The notes beneath the pieces are model-generated. The model saw only the letters and a program-made list of their open reading frames with translations. It was not told the origin of the DNA and did not search any database. A program made the translations under genes and the position numbers. DNA of 64,000 nucleotides from Paragordius varius. Lineage: Eukaryota; Nematomorpha. Numbering within the stretch: the stretch's first letter is position 1; the number at the start of each line of letters is the position of its first letter. This document shows, in pieces, positions 50,501-60,429 of this stretch. The DNA lies in assembly GCA_964247055.1 (NCBI GenBank), contig OZ176050.1, forward strand, positions 6,448,001 to 6,512,000. Reading direction: 5' to 3'.

Positions 50501-53500
50501 TATGGAACATTACTGGTTAAAATATTTTAATCATATTATCGATAAAATTCTTGTTTATTGTTATTATATATTTTACCTAATACTGATAATTTTATCTCAT
50601 AAAGGTTATTTATTGATTATATCAATTTTTTAATAACTTAGATGAAACTCCTGATAATTGTGCATGGTTTCTAAAGCTTGGAGGAATGAATCTTTTTATG
50701 CTTTGTATACAAGTAATTCATAATTTTTTGCAAAAATATTTAACAGATAGTTAATTAAATTTTAAGAATTTTATTTTAACTTATACACATAAATGTTTAT
50801 TTCAATACGCAGAAATTTAATGAAAAGGAGTTATACCGTAATATGCTTGGTTTGTTGGGCAATGTATCTGAGGTCAAAGCTTTACGTCCCTATCTAATGA
50901 AAGATGCTTATATACAAACATTTTAGTAAATTACATTATCAATATATATTAAATTATTGTTTTTGAATCATTATCCTGCTGATTTTTAATGGATAACGCA
51001 ATTATAGGTTTAGGTGAAAAGCGCTTTTTTTGTTTATAGTTGGTGAAATTTACGGAAAGATCAAATTTTTATTTCTTTACTTAATATTTTTTGCTTTTGT
51101 GTAATTTATTAATCAGCTTTTGAATTTATATTATTGAACACTTGTGTTCATTGTAATTAACGAGATAACCACACACATTTAATCATCATTTTGCAGACGC
51201 TATAGTCAATAATTTACATATTTTAACCAAGTTATTAATTGTCTTTATATTGAAGCGTTAAACCTTTTTTCGTTCTATAATAAAATCCGCCTGACTGCAA
51301 TATCTTAATATATTTTCTGTCTCATGTAGTGATTTACTCTACAATTTCATTGATGGTATTGAAATTGCATATAATTCAGCCGGTATTTTGGCACACCTCC
51401 TTAGCGATGGGACTGAAGCTTGGTCCAAATCTAACATTACGGCAGTTAAAAGAGATGATGTCCTTACAAGGCTTCCCGACACCATAGATAGATGGAATAT
51501 GGATTCCAAACGAAACATAAATTATAGGTTATTCAAAATTTAGTTTTTTTTCCATTTTTACTGCTTTTTTTACTTACAGTAAAAAGTAAAGTTATGAAGA
51601 TAAAAACATAAAAAATAGAAGACAATATCATATTTGTTAGTTGAGAAGACTATATTTTTTATCCCTTAAATTAAGTCGATTACCTATTGTTTTGGGTTGC
51701 AAAACAAGGAAAAGATATTTTTTTTCAAAAATTTTTGGTTTTTTATATTTATATCACGTCTTCATAATTTTATTTACTGTTCTATATAATAGATTCGGTT
51801 CAAAATATTGTTATAATATTATATATGATGAAATGCATATAAAAGCCGTCTCTTTTAGCCTTTTTTGCAAAATATTACCAAATTTTACAATTTATGTTTA
51901 TATTTGATTTTTAATGCGCCTTTGTAAATTAAAGAAAACACCAAGGTTTTCACCACCCTTAATTTTTACGTTTCCTGTAAACTTAAAAAATACTATTAAT
52001 TTAGGCCTATATTTTACCTTATAAAAATTAGATAAATTTTACAAAACATATTTCATGTTGATAGAGCGGAGAAAACTCTACAAAATGAATATATTTACAA
52101 TAACACTTGACAACAGTTTAATGTTAAAACCGAATCTGAAATTATTGATTTTACATAATTACAGGTTTTTGAAAACAAAAATATTGACTATTTTTTATGA
52201 TATCTTTAGGAAAAAATTTATATTATCAAATTTATATCAATTATTGAAGCGTTAAGAACTCATTTTTGAATACAGATTCAGTTTTATATTAGTTTGAAAA
52301 AAGGTTGGGCCTAAATAGTAAAATTTATGGATTTTTTAAAAGCTAATTTTATAGTTCTGTATTCGTATAAAAAAATATTGAAAATAGATTTTGTAGATTA
52401 AAGTATCGCCTATCAGAATATTCCACATAATTTTTGGTATAATTTTGGTTATTTATAAGAGTAACGACTCTTTTATATTATAAATACCTAAAAAAAATTA
52501 CAAGTTTCTGCCATACTTTATTTCCTCGTGTAATTTTTTATATTTCAATAAGTGGATGTTGTAAATTTCAAATTACAAACATAGGATCTCATATAAACGT
52601 TAAATATTAATTTACAACAGGACGGTAAATTTTAAATAAGCTCTCAAGTAATAACATGAAAATAATTTATAAACATATCTCACTCATCAAAATAATTATG
52701 TATGTGAATTTACATTTTAAGCTATTTTGATAAGTTATATTAAAAATTAATTTTTCTATATAATATATTTATTAAATTCATAATTTGTAAACCTTAAATT
52801 TATATTTAATTTTACTATAAAATCTCCCACAACATTTTTGTTATGAGATATCCTTGCCATAGTATTTTTAAAAAACATAATAGAATTCTGTATAATTCTT
52901 GCCATATATTGGCATACGCCTGAAAATATGGCCTTGTATTTTGAATTTTCTAACCATAATTGTATGCGACATGCATTGCAATTTTTTTATGGTAAGTTTA
53001 AAGATGTTAATATACATAATAAATCCAGTAAGCCCGTGTTATTTGTGTATGGCAAGAATTGTTAATAATCTTATATTTTATAATTATTATGGAAAGATAT
53101 CTTTCTTATAAAACTCATGATTGGAATGGTGTGGTCGAATTTAAAGTTATAAATTTGTTTTGTTGTGAATGAATTATAAAATTAATTTATATATGAAAAA
53201 AACCTAGGAGCTTAACCTTAATGCAAAAAATTTTTTTTGGCTTTTCAAAATTTGTTGAGTATACCAGTTTTGAAAATTTACCGAATTTAAAAGATCCTAC
53301 GTTTAAAATTTATCGTATTTATTCCGATTTCAAAGCAAGAAATCCACGAAGAAATAAAGTATGGCCGAAACCTGTATTTTTTCACGTATTTACAATATAA
53401 AAAGAGACATACTCTAAAAATAAACAAAATTATACCAAAAATATTTGAACAATTCTCAAAGGCGATACTTAAATATACAAAATCTCTTAGCAGTATTTTT

Positions 53501-54530
53501 ATACAATTATAAAAAACCCATAATTTTTACTGTTTATACCCGATCAACTTTTTTCTGCCTTATATACAATTAATATTTATATAAAAAATAGATTTTTTAA
53601 CATTTTATTCATTGATATATATTTGTAAAATTTTACATAAGATATAATAAAAAAAGTCTGAATTTTCGTTTTTCAAAGAATCGGAAAATATTAATTACGC
53701 AAAATTCTTATTGGTAAGTTAACAAATATTTTTAAATATTAGGTTTTAGAACACTAAAATTGTTGTAGGTGGCGTTTGCAAATTATAAATTTATATGCTA
53801 TCTACGATAGATCATTAAAACCTATTCTCAACTTGTTAAATCACTTCGACACTCCACAAGTCATGCACTGGGCCATATGGGCTTTAGCAAATCTTACCCG
53901 AGTTTATCGTAAGTATATTTATACTCTATATCAAATAATTTGTTGAATCAAATGTGCATTATTATTTTTATGATATTTTAGCCGAAAAATATTGCCTTTT
54001 ACTGTACAAAGAAAAAGGGATTCCTATTTTGAAAAAAATAATGCAAGACAACAGGCCTTATTCAAAGATCAAAACTTTGGCTACCATTATCTTGGAAAAC
54101 TTTACAAAGTAATTTGTTATTTTTCAGTTTGATTCTGGTAATCATATATTTGTTCACAAGACTCTAAACCTTATATTTTATTGTAATTCTTATTTAATAA
54201 GGTATTTTACTGGTTTATCCGAACGACGAACTTCTAATCTTCTGGCGAGAGTTTTGGCCGATCCCACCAATAACTCAATATCCATAAACATTGAACCTTC
54301 CGATAATTTGATGCATACTTGGAATCAAACCGATATAGATCCAAACGGTTTTTACAAAATATTTTTGGGAAAAATATTTGTCACACCAAAATTCAACATT
54401 TTATAAATTTAAACAAATATTTTTTTATATATACGGGACAGAATTTGAATCTATGGAACCAGATATTGAACTTACGGATGAAATGTATGAAGATGGAAAC
54501 GATTACGAGACGCTTAATTACTATGAATGA
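41545..54530 (+). CDS. ZYG11/ZER1-family CUL2 substrate receptor, 19 exons, enlarged
   Basis: The family provides CUL2-RING ligase receptors that read N-terminal glycine degrons. Exons: 41545-42688, 43227-44448, 44534-44695, 44773-44887, 47566-47709, 48063-48245, 48356-48479, 48563-48841, 49050-49170, 49243-49416, 49649-49994, 50425-50515, 50642-50712, 50813-50925, 51330-51527, 53769-53908, 53982-54108, 54202-54347, 54442-54530. All phases agree: 1662 residues, over twice the usual 740-770. The N-terminus SLADSCINLLINLLNKL resembles the VHL-box region (SLLDICLNFL in ZYG11B). Leucine-rich repeats (SLKYLEIQNC, LTHLILYNAF, GLEFLDIS, IKSLDLSGTN) cover about residues 720-835. An armadillo region starts at VTGDGNEEQI (882) and includes VAWSTLWNITDETPDNCAWF, LGLLGNVSEV, YNSAGILAHLLSDG and WAIWALANLT. 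Two low-complexity Asn/Ser/Asp-rich inserts (about 382-700 and 1030-1310) explain the size. Intron 1 holds a hAT MITE; intron 4 holds a LINE. Confidence 0.92.
42860..43152. mobile_element. Non-autonomous hAT MITE with target duplication
   Basis: Begins CAGGAGTGTCCGACAC and ends GTTGGGGACCCCTG. An exact 8-bp duplication ATTTAGAA flanks it at 42852-42859 and 43153-43160. It has no coding capacity. It lies in intron 1 of the ZYG11-like gene and is the best-preserved of at least five short hAT copies here. Confidence 0.92.
45016..47411 (-). mobile_element. LINE retrotransposon, 5'-truncated, with an RT-embedded zinc finger
   Basis: A 14-bp target duplication AATCCATGATTATA flanks the element at 45002-45015 and 47412-47425. 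On the minus strand one frame runs from 47356 to 45023. It starts in the last part of an endonuclease-like region (LNHKLMILEL) and continues with reverse transcriptase motifs: FFDLEKAFDSIPR, GLHQGSVLSPLLF and FADDLVIMG. Between the palm and the C-terminal region sits a PHD-like Cys/His cluster (CRIC, CTKCNYWIHKKC, CPSC). The end is RLRWAGHIHRRPPDN and GRPFKSWI. A single in-frame TAG lies at 46016-46018, just before FADD; otherwise the frame is intact, so insertion is fairly recent. The 3' end has no poly(A). It lies antisense in intron 4 of the ZYG11-like gene. Confidence 0.93.
51528..53768. other. Large intron 15 of the ZYG11-like gene, nothing recognised
   Basis: 2.2 kb of AT-rich sequence. 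The short open frames in it are built of Phe, Ile, Leu, Lys and Tyr codons, as expected by chance. No repeat ends or RT fragments were identified. Confidence 0.5.
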
Positions 54531-55954
54531 AAACCACATATCACATTTGCGATTTTATACATTTATAATGTTTTTTATATAAAGATGTGCACACAGCAAT
54601 ATTTTATATTTGCAAAAGCAAAAGTTTAGTGAAATTCAATAAATAAATTATTTATTTTCTATTTTACCCCCATAATATTAAGATATTTTGGTATAGTATA
54701 TAATGCAGAAGTGCCTAATGCAAATAGATTCCCGGATATATGAACTTATGGGTTTAATAGACATTTTAGAATGAATATACGAACACAATTCATTTCACCA
54801 ATTATTGCTAGTTATTCCGTTAACAAAACATGGAAAAAATTTATAATTATAGGATTAAATTGGGGGACCCATTTCAACTATACATAAACGATTAATTAAT
54901 GCATAACATTTAAAAAAATAAAGTCTTTGGATTAAATTCACATATGTATAAACCCAAAATGATGTTTCGTAATAATGAACTGCATCTAAAAAGACTTCTA
55001 TATTGAGTTCTCACCAATTATAATTGCTAGGAAGTAGGGAAAGAGAATGGTTGCTTATAACATTTTAATTTTTTTCTATATTATTATGAACTGATGATGT
55101 CCAAGTTTTAGCAAACGCCTAAAAATTTAAAATTATTTCCCAAAAAATCGATATGGTTATTTTTACGGTCCATGTTCAAATATTTTTGGTGGATTAAAAA
55201 TCTCAAAATAATATTATTAACTTAAAAAAACCGACATCCAATTAATGAACAATGATATAAATAATTTTACCACCAAAAGGATATTATCCTTTATCGAATA
55301 ATAATAATTAATGATGTTAATGGAATTCAAACTGTGGTTGCATTTTTTTTGAAAGGATAAGCGCATGAGTAATTGCCTAAAAAGAATTGAAAGTAATAGT
55401 TTTTTTATTACCAAGCCTTTGTAATAAAATATTTTTTCAAAGTATGGATTCCGACTCAGGGTTTTCGAATATTCCGCAATGCCACGGAGAACCGGATGCA
55501 GTCCATGTTTTGTATATCCAAGTTAAAAAGTATTTTCCCATAGATAAATCCTATACTTTTACATCAAATTGATTAAAATATTTTACTACCATTCGAGATC
55601 ATTTTTTTGGGCTCTTTCGAATTAAAATACTTTGCTATATATTTAATTATTTTTACTCAAATATTATGAATGCTAAGCCACATTTTTTTAAAAACTTGTA
55701 TAAAAGTGATTTTTAAGATATGTGACATTCAGATATGGCACTCAAAAAAGTCAAAATTTGTTTTCAGCTGTAATTATTTTTTTCATTAAACAATTAATGA
55801 TCCGTGCTATCGAAATTATGTGACATTTTATTAAGTTGCTGTTAGATTTTAATACATTCGCGTATGGAGAAATCAAGTCTAGAAGCATATGATCCCGCAT
55901 CTAGCCTTGATGACTATATCGATTTTATAAATAGAATGTTAAAAGTCAATGATG
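54531..55954. other. Intergenic stretch after the ZYG11-like gene
   Basis: Includes AATAAA-like polyadenylation signals near 54640-54650, then AT-rich sequence. A coding-like frame lies at 55444-55572 and a 39-codon frame starts at 55865, the latter abutting the retroelement fossil. No gene was assigned. Confidence 0.45.
55444..55572 (+). other. Short coding-like frame, unrecognised
   Basis: Reads MDSDSGFSNIPQCHGEPDAV followed by 22 more residues and a stop. The composition is richer in Gly, Pro, His and Cys than chance frames here. No splice partner was found. It may be a fragment of a mobile element or of an old gene. Confidence 0.25.
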
Positions 55955-57988
55955 AAAAAAATGTATTCAAATCTAATATATAAGTACTAGGTTACAAAAC
56001 TGATGTATTCATATCTAACATATCTCCTTATCCCAGCCGATCTGGTGCTTTTCTCTAAGCGGATATCTTCCTTTTCAGTTGTCTTTTCCCTTTTAATTTC
56101 AACCTGGTGTCTTTCTCGTTTTCCTTTCCTTTTCTTTGTTCATCCCCACTTCCCGATTATTGATTGTAATGTTGCATTCATCAGTTTGGTTTATGGTTGG
56201 ACCACCATCATCCCCCTTCCGCATGTTTGCGAAGGGTTCGATTTCCATCTTTTACCGTGTACGAGAGTACCACCTGTTCTCTCCAAAATTAAACCTTTTC
56301 TCCACCCCGTATTGATTTATTCTTTATGTACGACTCTTCGTCCGGTGTGAAAACTTGATTGGGTATGATATCGTCATTTAATGTTGCGAGGGTGTTTCTC
56401 TAACTCAGGAGAAAGAAGTATCAATATTTCTTTTGAGGAATGAGTTATACGAACACTCTTTTGTGGCGCTATGTATGGCAGAGCGACCCTATAGCGCTTG
56501 ATTTATATTTTTGGTAGAAGGCAGCTTAGAATCCGTTAGTGATTTATAGTGTGTTTTTAAGGTGTAAATAACACTTTCAACCAGCCCATTTGTTCGTGGA
56601 TGATAGGGGCAACTGGTAACATGTTTAATGTTTGCTTGTTGCAAAGGTATCATTTAAATTATTTGATGCAAAATATGACGCATTATTGACAACTATCATT
56701 CGCGGAAACCCGTAACACACCAAATTTCTAATGAAATATGTTTGCGGAATTAACATTTCTTAGCAACTCGACTTCAACCCATCTGGAGCTACTATCGATA
56801 GCCACTAACCAATAAAACTCATCTATAGGACCGGGAATATCCAGATGTATCCGTTCCCAGATACCCGTTTTAAAATTCCATTTATACGTGAAATTGCTTT
56901 TTATGCTACTCCGGTTTGACTGACACCCCATACAAAATCTCACATAACTTTCAATGTCTTGGATTATACCTGGCCAATAAACCCTAGCCTTGGCAGACTC
57001 TTTCATTACATTAGCCCCCGAATGTCCGACATGCAAAAATTTTGACGTTTCATTACGCAAAGCCCTGGGAAAAATAAGACGATCGCCCCAATACAGCAGC
57101 CCATATGATTATTGTATTTCGTTTCTTATACTAAATATCGATTTTAAAATTGGAACTGACGGGTTAAAGTCGAGTTGCTAAGGAATGTTAATTCCGCAAA
57201 CATATTACATTGGTTAGAAATTTGGCGTGTAAAGTACGGGTTTCCGCGAATGATAGTTACCGATAATGCGTCATATTTTGCATCGAAGGATTTTAAAGAT
57301 ACCTTGCAACGAGCAAACATCAAACACGTCACTAGTGCCCCCTATCATCCACGAACAAATGGGCTGGTGGAACGGGTCATTTACACCTTAAAAGCACACT
57401 ATAAATCGCTAACGGATTCTAAGCTGCCTTCTGACAAAAATAAATCAAGCGCTATGGGGTCGCTCTGCCGTACATAGCGCCACAAAGGAGTGCCCGTATA
57501 ACTTATTCCTCAAAAGAAATATTGATACTTCTTTCTCCTGAGTTAGAGAAACACCCTCGCAACATTAAATGACGATATCATACCCAATCAAGTTTTCACA
57601 CCGGACGAAGAGTCGTACATAAAGAATAAATCAATACGGGGTGGAGAAAAGGTTTAATTTTGGAGAGAACAGGTGGTACTCTCGTACACGGTAAAAGATG
57701 GAAATCGAACCCTTCGCAAACATGCGGAAGGGGGATGATGGTGGTCCAACGATAAACCAAACTGATGAATGCAACATTACAACCAATAATCGGGAAGTGG
57801 GGAGGAACAAAGCAAAGAAAAGGAAAACGAGAAAGACACCCATGTTAAGTATAAAACGGAAAAGACAACTGAGAAAGAAGATATCCGTTAGGGAAAGAAA
57901 AGCACCAGATCGGCTCGGATATATTATGATCAGTTATGTAACCTGGTATTGACTTTATATATTAGATTTGAATACATTTTTTATAGAC
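55955..57988. mobile_element. Ty3/gypsy-like retroelement fossil in head-to-head arrangement
   Basis: Two inverse segments meet near 57175 and carry overlapping parts of an LTR-retrotransposon-type integrase. The minus-strand segment shows the zinc-binding His/Cys region and the start of the core. The plus-strand segment shows further core and a basic C-terminal tail. Similarity of the arms extends to the outer edges at about 55955 and 57988. A short gag-like frame just outside (from 55865) may belong to it. No LTRs or reverse transcriptase were seen. The element is broken, with several breaks, and looks moderately old because the arms differ at many positions. Confidence 0.75.
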
Positions 57989-59785
57989 CATCTAGTATTT
58001 GAATTAAACTATTGTATTACTTTTGTATTTAAAATGTACACGTTACACTCGACAACAATTTTTCATGCCACCCGAGTTTTTTATATTTTATGACATTTAC
58101 TATCATTTCACAGTTCTTCTAAAATCCACCTAGGAATTTTTTATAATTTGATTTTTTATGATTATGCGCCATCAAAATTTTACTAAAAATGTTTTTTTCT
58201 GAAAATATACAACAAATTCCCATTTGTAATATATCATTCGAGAGAATAATGAAAACTCTATAAAATGCATAATAATATGTTTATTAAACATAGGAAGGAC
58301 AAACGCGCGAAGCGAGAGCTTTTTTTAATTAATATATTTTTAAAAATAATGGATGAAAATGGCTCAAACATTTGGATGGTAATGAATGACCAAAAAGATA
58401 AACAAGAAAGTTTTATTTGATTAAAACATTTATTTATTGCTTTTATGTCATCAAAAACAGCCATTTTTAAGTTTTTTGTTTTTAAATTACCCTCTCATCA
58501 ACATTAATTTATTTACTTTAAAATTGTTATTCAAAATTTTAAACTAAAAATATAGGTTAAGGAATTCCTTATTTTTTATCAATGTAATAAATTTACAGTT
58601 ATAAATATCCATTTTAGTGTCCACTAGGTAATATAATTTTGATAAAAATAATTTTTATTAAATTAACAAACCAAAAGTTTTTTACTTATTTAAGGGTTGA
58701 TTTTGACCATATAAACCCAAATAACTTTTACATCAGATTGTTTTAAATGACTAACTATACCATTCGAAAGATACAGTTTTTCGCGCTCTTTCGAATGATA
58801 TAAAATACCTGGCCTTGTATCTAAAACTGTTAAATAGGAAAATTTCGAGTTTAATGTTAAATAGGGGCCAAAGATTTCGATAAACCCTAATAAAAATAAA
58901 TTATTAAGTGTTAGACCAATTATTTTTTCAGATATACTATTTATGTATTTTAATGCAATAAAATTTAATTTATAAGAATAGTATTTAAAAAAATTCCTAA
59001 TTTGTTGTCTAGTGTTATTGGCTTAAACATGTAAATATTATATACGCAAAAAATATATAAAATTGCAAATTTTATATAGTTTAATTTTTGTGTTTTATCT
59101 TAATAAATCTTATTGTTTCTCGAGTCACCATAGTTGCATAGAAAACTATTTTAAAATATTGTTACGCGTTTTCACGTATAAAAATTTAATAAAATGTTGT
59201 CATTAAATTTCATTAACAATTATTAATTTTATTTATGTTTTATCTTCAGACACTTTTAAATATAGATCCAATTAATCATTTAATCAAACAAAACGTGGGA
59301 TTAGGTCATATTCAATGAAGAGTTGAATATTAAATAAAATATTAAACTATAAATCAAATTTAAATATACTTGGTCCCTACCAAACTTGGCAGAAAATAAT
59401 TCTGGAGGGGCTCACACCAAATAGAAAATGAGTATTAAAGTGCTCTTAAACGCAAACTATGGATGAAAATGTTTAACCTATATTATTTCAATTAAATTGT
59501 ATATAATTTTTTTTATCTTGTCTCAAGGGCCGTGAACAGTATAATATCGATAAATTTCATAGCTGTTTCACACATTTACGGATATTTATAGACAAAAGCC
59601 CTAAAAAGCATTTTTAGGGGTGCGATTTGAATATAACTGACCTAGAACATAGTGTGTACTACAAACATATAACTGCATCATCAGGTTATAATTTCTGAAT
59701 CTGCTTCAGAAGAATTTAATAATAATCAATTCGGATGAATATGCGGAAGAAACAATAAAAATATATGTATAACATTTAAATTAAT
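57989..59785. other. Intergenic stretch, little recognised
   Basis: AT-rich. It contains a 47-codon frame at 58277-58420 with a basic start (MFIKHRKDKRAKREL) that could be an orphan exon. Otherwise nothing was recognised. Confidence 0.4.
58277..58420 (+). other. 47-codon basic reading frame, unrecognised
   Basis: Reads MFIKHRKDKRAKRELFLINI and ends with a polar stretch (NDQKDKQESFI). The GCGCGAAGCGAGAG patch is unusual for this AT-rich region. No splice partner or homologue was recognised. Confidence 0.2.
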
Positions 59786-60355
59786 TTATTTTTTGTTAAA
59801 CTTTATTTTTTTCAATGTAATAACTGGAGATTTGATGGTTTTTTGAACTAATAAAAATAAAAAATAAGGTTAAACAATTATGTCATAAAAACGGGTAAAA
59901 TATACCTGATGTATCTAAAATTCCAGAAGAAACATTATGAATGGGTTCATCAAGTATTCTTAATGGCTCATTTTTGTTAGACGCTTTGGTCAATTTTAAC
60001 AAGGTTTCTGGAACCGTAACATTTTTTTCAAAAGTGAAGTCAAAATCAAGGTAAGAATTAAAATTCTTTTTTGGCCGGCCTCGTCTTTTTTTATAAGTCT
60101 CGTCATTATTCAAGTTTTTTTTGGATTTTTCATTATCTAATTCCTCTATACTTTTGTCGGAATCCTCAACCAGTGAATCGTTATCGGATTCCATTAATTC
60201 TATATTCAATTTTTAGGCGCAAACCTGGATCATCATAGTCCTCTTCAGGAACAGTGTTTGTATCTTACATTATATTACAATATACCTTTATAGAACTTTT
60301 TTTCAATCCAATTTTTTACGTTAGCGTCGCTACAAAATTTATATTCTACACTCAT
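59786..60355 (-). CDS. Small acidic AT-hook protein, four exons with ultra-short introns
   Basis: Exons in transcript order: 60286-60355, 60225-60263, 59906-60199, 59786-59847. Introns are 22, 25 and 58 bases, all GT-AG with matching phases. They give 154 residues. The N-terminus MSVEYKFCSDANVKNWIEKK is followed by an acidic, Ser/Asp/Glu-rich segment, then a canonical AT-hook KKRRGRPKK near residues 73-81, and a lysine-rich C-terminus. An AT-hook binds the minor groove of AT-rich DNA, so a nuclear, chromatin-associated role is likely. No wider family was recognised. Without the two short introns, stop codons interrupt the frame, which supports their splicing. It is divergent from guanylate kinase across a 74-bp spacer. 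Confidence 0.7.
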
Positions 60356-60429
60356 ATGGATTTATGAAAGTTAAAGGAAGACACATGTTTTTATTTGAAT
60401 TTTTTCCCAATCCATTTTAACGTAATCGG
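60356..60429. promoter_or_regulatory. Short divergent spacer, probable bidirectional promoter
   Basis: 74 bases lie between the start codons of the AT-hook gene and the guanylate kinase gene. The role is inferred from the arrangement; no motif was assigned. Confidence 0.45.

Noticed and set aside
51641-53111. Several 60-90 codon frames in ZYG11-like intron 15
   Set aside because: Composition is what AT-rich random sequence gives, and there are no splice sites or motifs.
56003-56350. 115-codon plus-strand frame with hydrophobic segments
   Set aside because: Antisense shadow of the retroelement fossil, not a membrane protein gene.
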